DNA of 64,000 bases from Sarcina sp. DSM 11001 (GCF_900101015.1 NZ_FNFZ01000004.1:1-64000), one strand, 5' to 3'. Positions 42,748-51,997 are shown, counted from the stretch's first letter. The notes: a model not told the origin generated them from the letters alone. Made by a program: numbers and translations.

Positions 42748-43075
42748 TAAACACCTCTTAAATAATTCTTTTGCGGGAAAAAAGAAGACTCCTTTTAATG
42801 TCATTATCTGCTTCCGTCATTAATGATAATATAAAGTGAAAGATTAACATAAATAACGAAAGAAGAGATAAATTTTCATGACAGCGCCCTTATCACTATC
42901 GTGAAATATTTACCAGACTCACAACATGGTGTGAAAAGGAGGTACTTTTCTCTCAATATCTGTAACAACCCCAGTACATTATAAAGTGCCTGTACACTCA
43001 TGTCAATTCAAGACTCGTATGTGAGTCGGAGGCGGTGAGTCAGCGTTTTTTTCGGTGTTTTTTCAGACCGGAAGG

Positions 43076-43206
43076 AAATTCGAGGCCTTTTTCGCCTGTT
43101 TTTCGCGAAAAGCCCGGGTTTACGGGTCAGTGGCTGATCTGTTACAGTACAGACTGGCTCGAAACTCGAGGCGTTTTTCGCGGCTTTTTCGCGAAAAACC
43201 CGAGTT
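43076..43206. repeat. Pair of 45-bp direct repeats with internal palindromes
   Basis: AAAYTCGAGGCSTTTTTCGC, then the palindromic TTTTTCGCGAAAAR, occurs at 43076-43120 and 43162-43206 (period 86), with roughly 38 of 45 positions alike. Confidence 0.75.
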
Positions 43207-43255
43207 CAACGGCGCGCGGTGCACGCGAAGCGTATCGGAATCACCGCGCGCAAGT

Positions 43256-43295
43256 GTTACATGTCCACGCCCTTCGAGGGGGCGTGGACAGTAAC
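43256..43295. repeat. Copy B of the 40-bp palindromic element
   Basis: GTTACATGTCCACGCCC and GGGCGTGGACAGTAAC form a long stem around TTCGAG. The right half is almost identical to copy A at 26127-26166; the left half differs in a way that keeps pairing. A partial right half is at 48156-48178. Confidence 0.75.
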
Positions 43296-43398
43296 GCTGA
43301 CCTGTGCCCGGGACCCGGGGCTGGAGGCCATTTGATTGACAGGGGAAAGGTTTCCGATTAAACTGAAAAGGCACTCCGGGGACCTGCCCGTCAGTCCT

Positions 43399-43474
43399 GC
43401 GCGATGAAGCGGGGATCCCGTTTGCGCGCGTATCCCGCGACTGAATATACGGGTATTACGCGATGAAGAATAAG
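43399..43474. repeat. Third GCGTAATACCC-type hairpin element
   Basis: GCGATGAAGCGGGG, then GCGCGCGTATCCCGCGACTG and GGGTATTACGCGATGAAGAA. Strongly similar to 37738-37812. Here it sits in the likely 5' UTR of the ABC-F gene. Confidence 0.8.
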
Positions 43475-43496
43475 AAAAACTGGAAGGGGCATAACA

Positions 43497-45701
43497 ATGA
43501 TCATTGCCTGTCATCATATTACAAAGGAATTTATCGACAAAACTATACTCTCTGACATCACTTTCCATCTGGAAAAAGGAGACAGGGCAGCGATCGTCGG
43601 CGTCAATGGAGCCGGTAAGACAACGCTTCTGCGGATCATGGCAGGTGAGCTGGAGGCAGACTCGGGAAGCGTCACCCTGTCATCAGGAGCTAAGCTGGGC
43701 TATCTCGCCCAGGATCAGGGACTGGATGCTTCGAACACCATTTATGAGGAGGCGCTTGAAGCCAAAAGAGAGATCATTGAAATGGAGGAACAGCTCTCCC
43801 GGTATGAGAGCGAGATGGAAAGTGTCAAAGGAAACGCCCTGGGTGAACTGATCGAGTCCTATTCCAGCCTGCTCCACCGGTTTGAGATGATGGACGGCTA
43901 TGCCTACAAGGGAGAAATCGTCGGAGTCCTCAGAGGCCTGGGATTCGGAGACGATGAGTTTGACAAACAGATCTCCACTCTCTCCGGCGGCCAGAAGACC
44001 CGGGTGGCTCTTGCCAGGCTCCTTCTCAGAAAGCCGGACGTGATCATGCTCGATGAGCCGACCAACCATCTGGATCTGGGCAGCATCCGCTGGCTGGAGA
44101 CCTACCTCTCCAATTACCGCGGCACTGTCCTTATCGTCTCCCATGACCGATATTTCCTGGACAGGACGGTGACAAAGGTCATCGAGATCGAGAATGCCTC
44201 CGCCACCTTTTTTACCGGTAATTATACGGCTTACGCGGAGAAAAAAAAGGCGCTTCGTGACCAGCAGCGCCGCGCCTGGCTGAACAATCAGGCCCAGATC
44301 CGCCATCAGGAAGAGGTCATCGCGAAGCTCCGTCAGTTTAACCGCGAAAAATCCATCAAACGCGCCGAAAGCCGGGAAAAGATGCTCAACAAAATGGAAG
44401 TCGTCGAAAAGCCTTTCATTCTGCGCGATGACATGCATCTGAAGCTCACTCCCTGCATCCGCAGCGGCCGGGAGGTCCTGACTGTGGAGGGGCTCGGTAA
44501 ATCCTTCGGCAGCCATCAGCTGTTTTCCGGGCTGGGTTTCCATATCCGCCGCGGAGAGCATGTAGCCCTGATCGGAGATAACGGCACCGGCAAGACAACC
44601 ATTCTCAAGATCTTGAACGGGATCCTGGGACAGGACGCCGGCCACATCCGCCTGGGTACCAATGTCCATATCGGTTATTATGATCAGGAGCAGCAGGTCC
44701 TCGACGACAGCAATACGGTCTTTGAAGAGATCGCCTATGCCTTCCCCACCATGACCAACACCGAGGTCCGCAATCTCCTTGCCTCCTTCCTCTTTACAGG
44801 AGACGATGTGTTCAAACTGATCGGAGAACTCTCGGGCGGCGAAAGGGGCAGGGTATCCCTGGCCAAGCTCATGCTTTCGGAGGCTAATTTCCTTATCCTC
44901 GATGAGCCGACCAACCATCTGGACATCGTCTCCCGCGAGGTCCTGGAAAACGCCCTCAATTCCTACGACGGCACAGTGCTCTTTGTCTCCCACGACCGTT
45001 ATTTTATCAACCGCACGGCCAGCCGGATCATGGAGCTGACCAGTCATGTGCTGCTCAACTATCCCGGAAACAACAGCGAATCAGTGCCCGAAAAATACAT
45101 GGGCAACTATGATTTCTATGTCGAAAAATCTGCCCAGATCGGCGAAAAGCTGCTCGAAGACCGCATTCGTGAAGGAGCAGAGACAGGCGCTTCTGCAGGA
45201 AACAGGGGTGATGGTCCAGAGTCCGGAAAAGGAGGATCCGGAGCCCCGGGCGAGACAGGTTACGGGAAAAAAGGTTCCGGGAAAAACGCTTCCGTTTCTG
45301 ATCCCGGTAAAGACTCAGGGGCAGTAAATCCCGCCCTGAAAGGCTCCTCCCGGAAAGGTCCCGTTCAGAATGATCCCGCTCAGACTGCTGCTGGTTCCAG
45401 AGGCCAAATGAAGACCTCCTCTTCCGCCCAGGGCGGTGTAGACGACTGGAAAAAACGCAAAGAGGAGCAGGCGCGCCGCCGCAAGATCTCGAATGACCTG
45501 AAAAAATGCGAGGAGGAGATCGCCCGCCTGGAGGGAGAAGGCGAACAGCTGGACAATGAGATCTCCCTGCCCGAAAACAGTACAGATCCCGAAAAGCTCA
45601 GCAGCCTGAACGATAAGAGAGAAGCCATAAACGAACGTCTTATGGTCCTTTACGAACAGTGGGAAGAGCTCAGCGAGCAGGCCGCAGAATACGAAGAATA
45701 G
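43497..45701 (+). CDS. ABC-F family ATPase with an expanded low-complexity linker
   Basis: Soluble twin-ABC protein (734 aa) of the ribosome-associated ABC-F class. The first ABC has VGVNGAGKTTLLRI, LSGGQKTRVALARLLL and DVIMLDEPTNHLDL; the second has IGDNGTGKTTILKI, LSGGERGRVSLAKLML and LILDEPTNHLDIVS; between them is the family's P-site interaction linker with AWLNNQAQIRHQEEVIAKLR. After the second domain lies a 90-residue Gly/Ser/Lys/Pro-rich insertion (about 560-645), then a C-terminal coiled coil (KKCEEEIARLEGEGEQLDNE). GGAAGGGGC precedes the ATG. Whether it gives antibiotic resistance or a housekeeping translation role cannot be decided from sequence. It is the only + strand gene in this half of the window. 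Confidence 0.93.
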   Translation: MIIACHHITKEFIDKTILSDITFHLEKGDRAAIVGVNGAGKTTLLRIMAGELEADSGSVTLSSGAKLGYLAQDQGLDASNTIYEEALEAKREIIEMEEQLSRYESEMESVKGNALGELIESYSSLLHRFEMMDGYAYKGEIVGVLRGLGFGDDEFDKQISTLSGGQKTRVALARLLLRKPDVIMLDEPTNHLDLGSIRWLETYLSNYRGTVLIVSHDRYFLDRTVTKVIEIENASATFFTGNYTAYAEKKKALRDQQRRAWLNNQAQIRHQEEVIAKLRQFNREKSIKRAESREKMLNKMEVVEKPFILRDDMHLKLTPCIRSGREVLTVEGLGKSFGSHQLFSGLGFHIRRGEHVALIGDNGTGKTTILKILNGILGQDAGHIRLGTNVHIGYYDQEQQVLDDSNTVFEEIAYAFPTMTNTEVRNLLASFLFTGDDVFKLIGELSGGERGRVSLAKLMLSEANFLILDEPTNHLDIVSREVLENALNSYDGTVLFVSHDRYFINRTASRIMELTSHVLLNYPGNNSESVPEKYMGNYDFYVEKSAQIGEKLLEDRIREGAETGASAGNRGDGPESGKGGSGAPGETGYGKKGSGKNASVSDPGKDSGAVNPALKGSSRKGPVQNDPAQTAAGSRGQMKTSSSAQGGVDDWKKRKEEQARRRKISNDLKKCEEEIARLEGEGEQLDNEISLPENSTDPEKLSSLNDKREAINERLMVLYEQWEELSEQAAEYEE

Positions 45702-45734
45702 ATATTAAGAACTGCGGACACCGATAAATAACAT

Positions 45735-45862
45735 CAGGAAAAGACATCGAATAAAAGACATCAAAAAAGACATCGAATAAAAGACGTCAAAAAGGACATC
45801 GAAAAAAAGACATCGAATAAAAGACATCAAAAAGGGCATCAGATAAGGACTCAAATAAGAGA
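45735..45862. repeat. 12-15 bp tandem repeats after the ABC-F gene
   Basis: About nine units of GACATCGAATAAAA or GACATCAAAAAA alternate from 45738 to 45850. They end just before the terminator. Confidence 0.8.
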
Positions 45863-45870
45863 CTTTCAGG

Positions 45871-45915
45871 AAAAAACGGATTGTTGCAGGAATACTACAA
45901 CAATCCGTTTTATTT
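45871..45915. terminator. Bidirectional terminator between the ABC-F gene and icd
   Basis: AAAACGGATTGTTG (45873-45886) pairs perfectly with CAACAATCCGTTTT (45898-45911). A-runs and T-runs on both sides serve both converging transcripts. Confidence 0.85.
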
Positions 45916-45993
45916 ATGCTCTCATTTTCATTTGTGCTTTTATTTTAATCTATGATTTTTTTAAAATCTGAAGACCGGACATCCTTTATTGTT

Positions 45994-47208
45994 TTATGCG
46001 CCGAGCTTTTTTTCCAGGCAGCTGCGGATGGCAAGGATGAATTCCTCTGTTTCCATTTTTTCGACATGGTCAAGGGTGGTGATGATGGCCAGGTCGCCTG
46101 TCATCTTTCCGCTCTCGATGGTCTCCAGTGTCGCCTCTTCCAGAAGATCCGCAAATCTGACAAGGGCGGGGATCTCATCGAGTTCACCTCTCTTGCGGAG
46201 AGCGCCGGTCCAGGCAAAGATCGTCGCGACGGAGTTGGTGGAGGTCTTTTCACCTTCCAGGTGTTTGTAATAGTGGCGCTGGACAGTGCCGTGGGCTGCC
46301 TCGTACTCATAGATCCCGTCGGGGCTGACCAGAACGGAGGTCATCATGGCCAGGGAGCCGAAGCTCGTCGCCATCATATCGCTCATGACATCGCCGTCAT
46401 AGTTCTTGAGGGCCCACAGGAAACCGCCTTCAGACCGCATGACGCGGGCGACGGCGTCGTCGATCAGGGTATAGAAATACTCCAGACCGGCTTTCTCGAA
46501 AGCTTCTTTATATTCGGTATCATACAGATTCTGGAAGATTTCCTTGAAGTTTCCATCATAGATCTTGGAGATCGTATCCTTGGTGGAGAACCACAGATCC
46601 ATTTTCTGATCAAGCGCATAATTGAAACAGGACCGGGCGAATCCCTCGATGGAGGCGTCCGTGTTGTGCATGCCCTGGATGATACCGGCACCGGTAAACT
46701 GATGGATCAATTCCCTGGATTCTCTGCCGGACGCATCGGTAAAGACCAGCTCCGCCTTTCCGGGACCTTCCACGCGATACTCAGTATTCTTATAGACATC
46801 GCCGTAAGCGTGACGCGCCATGATGATCGGCTTTTTCCAGGTGCGGACATAGGGCTCTATTCCCTTGACAAGGATAGGGGCGCGGAAAACAGTGCCGTCC
46901 AGAGCAGCCCTGATCGTACCGTTGGGACTCTTGTACATGGCTTTCAGGTTGTATTCCTCCACACGGGCGGCATTGGGAGTGATCGTGGCGCACTTGACCG
47001 CTACACCGTATTTTTTTGTCGCTTCCGCTGCATCGAGAGTGATCTGGTCGTTTGTCTCATCTCTTTTTTTGAGGCCAAGATCATAATACTCTGTCTTCAG
47101 GTCAATGAAAGGAAGCAGCAGGTCATCCTTGATCATCTGCCAGATGATCCTTGTCATCTCGTCTCCATCCATCTCAACCAGCGGTGTCTTCATTGTTATT
47201 TTGTCCAT
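45994..47208 (-). CDS. icd: NADP-dependent isocitrate dehydrogenase (eukaryote-like type)
   Basis: Oxidises isocitrate to 2-oxoglutarate, giving NADPH and the precursor of glutamate. The 404 residues match the homodimeric IDH1-like subfamily, not the E. coli type: [20 protein letters not shown], the substrate motif [30 protein letters not shown], a central [41 protein letters not shown] with metal Asp residues, and [13 protein letters not shown] take ATG 47208 (MDKITMKTP), 8-9 bases from AAAGGAG; the ATG at 47217 is too close. It follows gntR by 68 bases and probably shares its promoter. Confidence 0.95.
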   Translation of the reverse strand: MDKITMKTPLVEMDGDEMTRIIWQMIKDDLLLPFIDLKTEYYDLGLKKRDETNDQITLDAAEATKKYGVAVKCATITPNAARVEEYNLKAMYKSPNGTIRAALDGTVFRAPILVKGIEPYVRTWKKPIIMARHAYGDVYKNTEYRVEGPGKAELVFTDASGRESRELIHQFTGAGIIQGMHNTDASIEGFARSCFNYALDQKMDLWFSTKDTISKIYDGNFKEIFQNLYDTEYKEAFEKAGLEYFYTLIDDAVARVMRSEGGFLWALKNYDGDVMSDMMATSFGSLAMMTSVLVSPDGIYEYEAAHGTVQRHYYKHLEGEKTSTNSVATIFAWTGALRKRGELDEIPALVRFADLLEEATLETIESGKMTGDLAIITTLDHVEKMETEEFILAIRSCLEKKLGA

Positions 47209-47276
47209 GACAGGCATCTCCTTTTTTTTTCGCGTCCGTCAGTTTAGTTCGGGTTTGTCAAATTGCTTCGCGTCCG

Positions 47277-47975
47277 TTACTCCTGCTTTTCATCCCTGTA
47301 AATATCGTAAAGTCCGTTTTTGACCATATTTTCATAGGCATTGTTCATATGTTCTCCGGCGAGCCTCTCCGCCAGATCTGCCTTTCCGGCCCGGATCGCC
47401 TCCATGATCGCCCTGTGCTCTTTGTTGGAAGCAGTTCCCCTTGTCACGTTGGAAAGAGTTTTCTTGCGTACACGCAGGACATACTGATGATAATCAATCA
47501 GCAGGTGCTCGAGCATCTTGGAATGACAGGCACTGTACAGAATATGATGGAACTGGCTGTCTAGCTCGGCCATCTGTTCCAGATGTCCCTTACCCGCGTG
47601 GTATTCCGCGAGATAGACGTTCTCTTCCATCGCCTCAAGCTGCTCACGAGTGATCTTTTCAGTCGCCCAGCGGGCGCACAGCGCTTCGAGACGGGCGCGG
47701 ATCATATAGATATCTTTTACATCCTTGGCCTGGATCCCCGTGACAAAGGCTCCCCGGTTGGGGATGATCTGTACAAGCCCCTCCAGCTCCAGCTGCCGCA
47801 GCGCTTCCCGCACGGGAGTCCTGGACACGCCGAGCTCTTTTCCGATCCTGATCTCTTTGAGCTCCTCGTGGTCCTTATACCTGCCGTTCAGAATGTCCTC
47901 CCGGATCTTGGTAAAAACACGGCCCCGCAGGGAATACTTGTCTGTTACTTCACGTTTTAAGTCAAACTCCTCCAT
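47277..47975 (-). CDS. GntR-family regulator with FCD domain
   Basis: The N-terminal winged helix-turn-helix (about 18-80) has VFTKIREDILNGRYK and ELGVSRTPVREALRQLELEGLV; the rest (about 90-225) is the helical FCD ligand domain, with Asp/His residues of the metal-carboxylate pocket (for example EYHAGKGHLEQM...HHILYS). FadR-type GntR proteins sense small carboxylic acids; a TCA-type acid is an attractive guess as icd lies next downstream. The ATG at 47975 follows AGGGGGG; ATG 47978 is an alternative. A matching promoter and inverted-repeat operator is upstream (48083-48115), pointing to autoregulation. Confidence 0.9.
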   Translation of the reverse strand: MEEFDLKREVTDKYSLRGRVFTKIREDILNGRYKDHEELKEIRIGKELGVSRTPVREALRQLELEGLVQIIPNRGAFVTGIQAKDVKDIYMIRARLEALCARWATEKITREQLEAMEENVYLAEYHAGKGHLEQMAELDSQFHHILYSACHSKMLEHLLIDYHQYVLRVRKKTLSNVTRGTASNKEHRAIMEAIRAGKADLAERLAGEHMNNAYENMVKNGLYDIYRDEKQE

Positions 47976-48082
47976 CATGCCCCCCTGATGCATTTTATGA
48001 TGCACAGACTGTTCATCTTGTTGATTATGCTGTTATTGTTGTTCATTCTGTTCTGATTTTATGGTCAAAAAGTCTATGTATA

Positions 48083-48115
48083 ATTGTATACACCAAATAC
48101 AATAAAGTCAAGCTG
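48083..48115 (-). promoter_or_regulatory. Promoter and GntR-type operator upstream of gntR-icd
   Basis: On the minus strand TTGACT (-35), 17 bases, TACAAT (-10) forms a near-consensus sigma-A promoter. Over the spacer and -10 lies the inverted repeat ATTGTAT-N7-ATACAAT (48083-48089 and 48097-48103), containing GTATAC, of the type bound by FadR/FCD regulators. The position would let GntR block its own and icd transcription. Confidence 0.65.
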
Positions 48116-48135
48116 AAAAGTTCTTCTGGAGGAAT

Positions 48136-48205
48136 AGGAAGCGGAATGAGAAGAGTCGAGAGGGCGTGGACTTGTAACGGAATGTGAAGAGTCGAGGGGG
48201 ATGGA
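48136..48205. repeat. Short direct repeat with partial copy of the 40-bp element
   Basis: CGGAATGAGAAGAGTCGAGAGGG and CGGAATGTGAAGAGTCGAGGGGG (compared in two halves) stand 36 bases apart. The first overlaps TCGAGAGGGCGTGGACTTGTAAC, the right half of the palindromic element at 43256-43295. Confidence 0.55.
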
Positions 48206-48217
48206 AAGAAAGAAAGA

Positions 48218-48253
48218 ACGGTTCCCGGACCATTTAAATGGACCTGGGAACCG
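48218..48253 (-). terminator. Terminator after leuS
   Basis: ACGGTTCCCGG and the ACCATTTAAATGG core with CCTGGGAACCGT form a stem of about 17 pairs. On the minus strand it is followed by TCTTTCTTTCTTTCC. Confidence 0.8.
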
Positions 48254-48307
48254 TCTCTTGCTTTTCTCTATATGTCTCTTTCTGTCTCTATATGTTTCGT
48301 TAATTAC

Positions 48308-50719
48308 TTATTTCACAACGAAGTTAATGATCTTGCCCGGGACAAAGATCTCTTTGATGAGAGTCTTGCCCTCTATGAAGGAGGCGACACGCTCGTTGGC
48401 TCTTGCTGCAGCCAGGGCGGTGTCTTTGTCGGCATCGCGGGCGATCTGGACTGCGGCGCGGACTTTTCCATTGACCTGTACGCCGACTTCGATCAGATCA
48501 TCTACAGTCTTGGCAGGGTCAAAGGTGGGCCATGCGGAGACAGTCAGGTACTCTTCCGCCCCGTCTTCGCGGACGCTCTCATAGAGCTCTTCTGTGAGGT
48601 GAGGGGCGAAGGGGGACAGGAGCTTCAGGAAGGTGATGAGGTCAGCCTTCGAGATGCTTCCGGCCTTATAGATATCGTTGAGAAGGGTCATCAGGGCAGC
48701 GATCGCGGTGTTGAACTTCTGGGCTTCGATATCTTCGGAGACCTTTTTGATGGTCTTGTGCATGGCAGTCTCGAGTTCCCTGGGGGACGCGCCGTCCGTG
48801 AGGATCTCTGTGAGGCCGGCAACGCGCTCAAGGAATCTCCTGCAGCCCTTGACGGAGCTGTCGCTCCAGGGAGCGGCGCTGGCGTAATCGCCCATGAACA
48901 GGACATAGACACGGAGCGTGTCGGCACCGTACTGCTCGACGATGTCCAGCGGGTCGACGACGTTGCCCTTGGACTTGGACATCTTGTCTCCGTCCGGACC
49001 GAGGATCAGGCCCTGGGCAGAACGCTTCATGTAGGGTTCAGAGGTATTGACCTCACCGATGTCGTACAGGAAATGATGCCAGAACCTGGAATAGATCAGG
49101 TGTCTGGTGACATGCTCCATGCCGCCGTTGTACCAGTCGACAGGCATCCAGTAATCGATCTTTTTCCTGTCTGCGAAGACCTTGTCATTGTTGGCATCCA
49201 CATAGCGGAGGAAATACCAGGAGGAACCGGCCCACTGGGGCATGGTGTCGGTCTCGCGTTTGGCGGGGCCGCCGCATTTCGGGCAGGTGCAGTTGACGAA
49301 GGAATCGATCTTTGCGAGCGGGGACTGGCCGTCTTCACCGGGCTCGAAATCTTCTACATCGGGAAGGCGGAGAGGCAGTTCCTCGTAGGGAACACCGACG
49401 ACACCGCACTTGGGGCAGTGAATGAGCGGGATGGGCTCGCCCCAGTAGCGCTGACGGTTGAAGGCCCAGTCCTTCATCTTGAACTGGATGCCTGCGTGGC
49501 CGATTCCCTGCTCCTCGAGGACGCCGATGATCTTCGCGATGGAATCTTTTTTATTTGTCAGTCCGTTGAGATAGCCGGAATTGACCATCTCGCCGTCGCC
49601 GGTGTAGGCTTCTTTGGAGATATCGCCGCCCTTGATGACTTCGATGATCGGGACTCCGAACTTGGTGGCAAACTCCCAGTCACGCTGGTCGTGGGCAGGT
49701 ACGGCCATGATCGCGCCGGTGCCGTAGCCCATCATGACATAGTCCGCGATGAAGATCGGGATGGTCTCGCCGTTCACGGGATTGACGGCCTCCAGGCCTT
49801 CGATCTTCAGACCGGTCTTGTCTTTCACAAGCTGGGTCCGCTCAAACTCGGTCTTCTTTGCGCATTCGTCGCGGTAGCCCTGGATCGCGTCCATGTTGGA
49901 GATACGGTCAGCGTACTTGTCGATCAGCGGATGCTCGGGAGCCATGACCATAAAGGTCACGCCGAAAAGGGTGTCGGGACGGGTCGTGTAGATCTCCAGC
50001 TTCTCATCGATACCCTTGAGCGTAAAGTCGACAAAGGCGCCGGTGGACTTGCCGATCCAGTTGACCTCCTGCATGCGGATGTTCTCGGGATAATCCACTG
50101 TGTCGAGTCCGGTCAGGAGCTTGTCGGCATACTCGGTGATCTTCAGATACCAGACATCCTTGGGAAGCTGGATGACATCGCTGTGGCAGATGTCGCACTT
50201 GCCGCCCTGGCTGTCCTCGTTGGAGAGTACGACCTTGCAGGAAGGGCAGTAGTTGACCAGAGTCTTATCGCGGAACACGAGTCCGTGGTCAAAAAGCTTG
50301 CGGAAGATCCACTGGGTCCACTTGTAATAATCCTCTCTGGAGGTGTCGATCACGCGGTCCCAGTCAAAGGAAAAGCCGACTCTCCTGAGCTGATTGGAAA
50401 ATTTTTCGATATTTTTATCTGTGATAATGCGGGGATGGGTATTCGTCTTGATCGCATAGTTTTCGGTCGGCAGGCCGAATGCGTCGAAACCGATCGGGAA
50501 CAGGACATTGTATCCCTGCATCCTGCGCTTTCTGGAAACAACTTCAATGCTCGAATAGGCTTTAATATGGCCGACATGCATGCCTGCGCCGCTGGGATAA
50601 GGAAACTCCACCAGTCCGTAAAACTTGGGCTTTTCGCTGAAATCCACAGCCTTAAAAAGGCCGGCATCTTCCCATTTCTTCTGCCATTTCGGCTCAATTT
50701 TCTTAAAATCGTATCTCAT
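48308..50719 (-). CDS. leuS: Leucyl-tRNA synthetase
   Basis: Class I aminoacyl-tRNA synthetase charging tRNA-Leu. From ATG 50719 (MRYDFKKIEPKWQKKWED) the 803 residues include the HIGH-type motif HVGHIKAYS, a zinc-type CPSCKVV...CDIC in the catalytic insert, a CP1 editing domain (with TTRPDTLFGVTFMV), DTMPQWAGSSWYFLRYVD, KMSKSKGNVVDP, and a C-terminal anticodon domain ending in VQVNGKVRAAV. The longer frame to 50866 lacks family resemblance; AGAGGATG supports the chosen start. No T-box leader is visible upstream. A clear terminator follows. Confidence 0.97.
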   Translation of the reverse strand: MRYDFKKIEPKWQKKWEDAGLFKAVDFSEKPKFYGLVEFPYPSGAGMHVGHIKAYSSIEVVSRKRRMQGYNVLFPIGFDAFGLPTENYAIKTNTHPRIITDKNIEKFSNQLRRVGFSFDWDRVIDTSREDYYKWTQWIFRKLFDHGLVFRDKTLVNYCPSCKVVLSNEDSQGGKCDICHSDVIQLPKDVWYLKITEYADKLLTGLDTVDYPENIRMQEVNWIGKSTGAFVDFTLKGIDEKLEIYTTRPDTLFGVTFMVMAPEHPLIDKYADRISNMDAIQGYRDECAKKTEFERTQLVKDKTGLKIEGLEAVNPVNGETIPIFIADYVMMGYGTGAIMAVPAHDQRDWEFATKFGVPIIEVIKGGDISKEAYTGDGEMVNSGYLNGLTNKKDSIAKIIGVLEEQGIGHAGIQFKMKDWAFNRQRYWGEPIPLIHCPKCGVVGVPYEELPLRLPDVEDFEPGEDGQSPLAKIDSFVNCTCPKCGGPAKRETDTMPQWAGSSWYFLRYVDANNDKVFADRKKIDYWMPVDWYNGGMEHVTRHLIYSRFWHHFLYDIGEVNTSEPYMKRSAQGLILGPDGDKMSKSKGNVVDPLDIVEQYGADTLRVYVLFMGDYASAAPWSDSSVKGCRRFLERVAGLTEILTDGASPRELETAMHKTIKKVSEDIEAQKFNTAIAALMTLLNDIYKAGSISKADLITFLKLLSPFAPHLTEELYESVREDGAEEYLTVSAWPTFDPAKTVDDLIEVGVQVNGKVRAAVQIARDADKDTALAAARANERVASFIEGKTLIKEIFVPGKIINFVVK

Positions 50720-50951
50720 AGTGTTCATCCTCTTGTCCTGGTTTTCTGTAACGCAGTTCGTTCTATAATAATCCCCGCAGGCACTTTCGTCAAGTAAACG
50801 AATAAAGGCACAAACCGGTGCACGGACAGGTACGGACTCTGCAGGGCCGCGTCCATCCAGGGTCATGGGTCATGCTGGTTATGGCCGGCAGGGTCATGAG
50901 TCATGCAGGGAAATTGGCCGGCAGGGTCACTCCCTGCAGGGCTGCACAGAG

Positions 50952-51839
50952 TCAGCGGTAATTCCGGTTTCCGAAGTGAATGACCGCCACGAAGCCGGGG
51001 CCGGTATGGGCACCGATCACCGGTCCCATGGGGCAGACCTGGATCCTGGCGGCTGGATTGATCCTGCGGACTTCTTCCGCAAGTTTCTCCGCCCGTTCCC
51101 TGCAGTCTGCATGGGCGACGATCACATCATTTTCAAGTGCAGTGTCTACGGCTCCCTGATAACATTCGAGCAGGTATTTGACGGCCCTGGGCACACCGCG
51201 CTGTTTGGAGATATTGACCAGCTTTCCCTCATCATTGATCTTGAGGACCGGCTTCAGATTCAGGACACTGCCGGCAAAGGCTGCTGTGGAGGAAATACGT
51301 CCGCCGCGTTTCAGGTAGATCAGGTCCTCCACCATGAACCAGTAGCACACTTTCAGGGCACTGTCACGGAGCATTGCGGCATTGTCTGAAAGGGACATCC
51401 CTTCTTTGCGCGCTTTGATCGCCAGCATCAGCAAAAGGCCCATGCCTCCTGTACCGCCCAGTGTGTCCACACATTCGATCCGCACATCCGGATGGTCCTC
51501 CATGACAGCCCGGGCTCCGGTCAGGGATGAGTCGTAGGTGCTGCTCAGACCGCTGGAAAGCGCGAGGTAAAGAATGTCTTTTTTCTCGGCGGCAGCTTCC
51601 GAGAAAAGCTGTTCATAGGTATAAGGTGTGATCTGGCTCGTCCCGGTGATGGAACCGGCTCTCATTTTATCATAAAAGATCTTGAGCTCCTCTTCCGTCT
51701 GGGGACGGTCCATCAGATATTCCTTATCATCAATGACATACTTCATGGGGATGATATGGATCCCGTTCTCCTCGATCCAGGAATAGTCAAGATCCAGAGA
51801 AGCATCTATATAAATCTCATAATCTGCTGCGTTAGACAA
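50952..51839 (-). CDS. DegV family fatty-acid-binding protein
   Basis: DegV/FakB proteins hold a fatty acid and in FakAB systems present it to the kinase FakA. The 295 residues show YEIYIDASLDLDYSWIEENG, ITGTSQITPYTYEQLF, DILYLALSSGLSSTYDSS, CVDTLGGTGGMGLLL, LIYLKRGGRISS and LNLKPVLKINDEGKL; the Thr-Ser of TSQ and the GRIS region match the ligand site. The best start is TTG 51839 (MSNAADYEIY), six bases from AAGGAGG; an upstream frame to 51890 would put the SD inside the gene. No fakA is nearby. Confidence 0.9.
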   Translation of the reverse strand: MSNAADYEIYIDASLDLDYSWIEENGIHIIPMKYVIDDKEYLMDRPQTEEELKIFYDKMRAGSITGTSQITPYTYEQLFSEAAAEKKDILYLALSSGLSSTYDSSLTGARAVMEDHPDVRIECVDTLGGTGGMGLLLMLAIKARKEGMSLSDNAAMLRDSALKVCYWFMVEDLIYLKRGGRISSTAAFAGSVLNLKPVLKINDEGKLVNISKQRGVPRAVKYLLECYQGAVDTALENDVIVAHADCRERAEKLAEEVRRINPAARIQVCPMGPVIGAHTGPGFVAVIHFGNRNYR

Positions 51840-51957
51840 ATTAATCCTCCTTGTCATGAAAAATACAGGCCGGCTTGCGATCCGGGTCAAAAGACCTGTT
51901 AATCCCTGATGCTGGATATCAGGTTATTTTCCACGTTAATGCGGCTTAAACAGCAAA

Positions 51958-51997
51958 CACGCATCTGCAGAAAGGATCCGCAGATGCGTGCTTTTTT
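51958..51997. terminator. Terminator between fusA-like gene and degV
   Basis: CACGCATCTGC (51958-51968) pairs perfectly with GCAGATGCGTG (51980-51990). CTTTTTT follows on the +, GTTTGCTGTTT on the minus strand; it lies after the EF-G-like gene, which reads on the minus strand. A smaller hairpin (CCTGAT/ATCAGG) is at 51905-51923. Confidence 0.75.

Larger units (their letters stand above)
42748..43496. other. Repeat-rich divergent intergenic region (rex / ABC-F)
   Basis: Holds a duplicated 45-base unit (43076-43120 and 43162-43206) with TTTTTCGCGAAAA palindromes, copy B of the 40-bp palindromic element (43256-43295), and a copy of the GCGTAATACCC-type hairpin (43424-43472) about 25 bases before the ABC-F start. 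An AGGAGG-like block at 42937-42945 is not followed by a credible ORF. Promoters for both genes must be here but are not resolved. Confidence 0.6.

Noticed and set aside
48272-50797. 841-codon open frame on the + strand opposite leuS
   Set aside because: Mirror-frame of a highly conserved synthetase; composition follows antisense codon bias and there is no domain signature.
50720-50951. Possible T-box riboswitch before leuS
   Set aside because: No T-box sequence (GGTGG-type) or specifier stem was found; only direct repeats with GGCCGGCAGGGTCATG.
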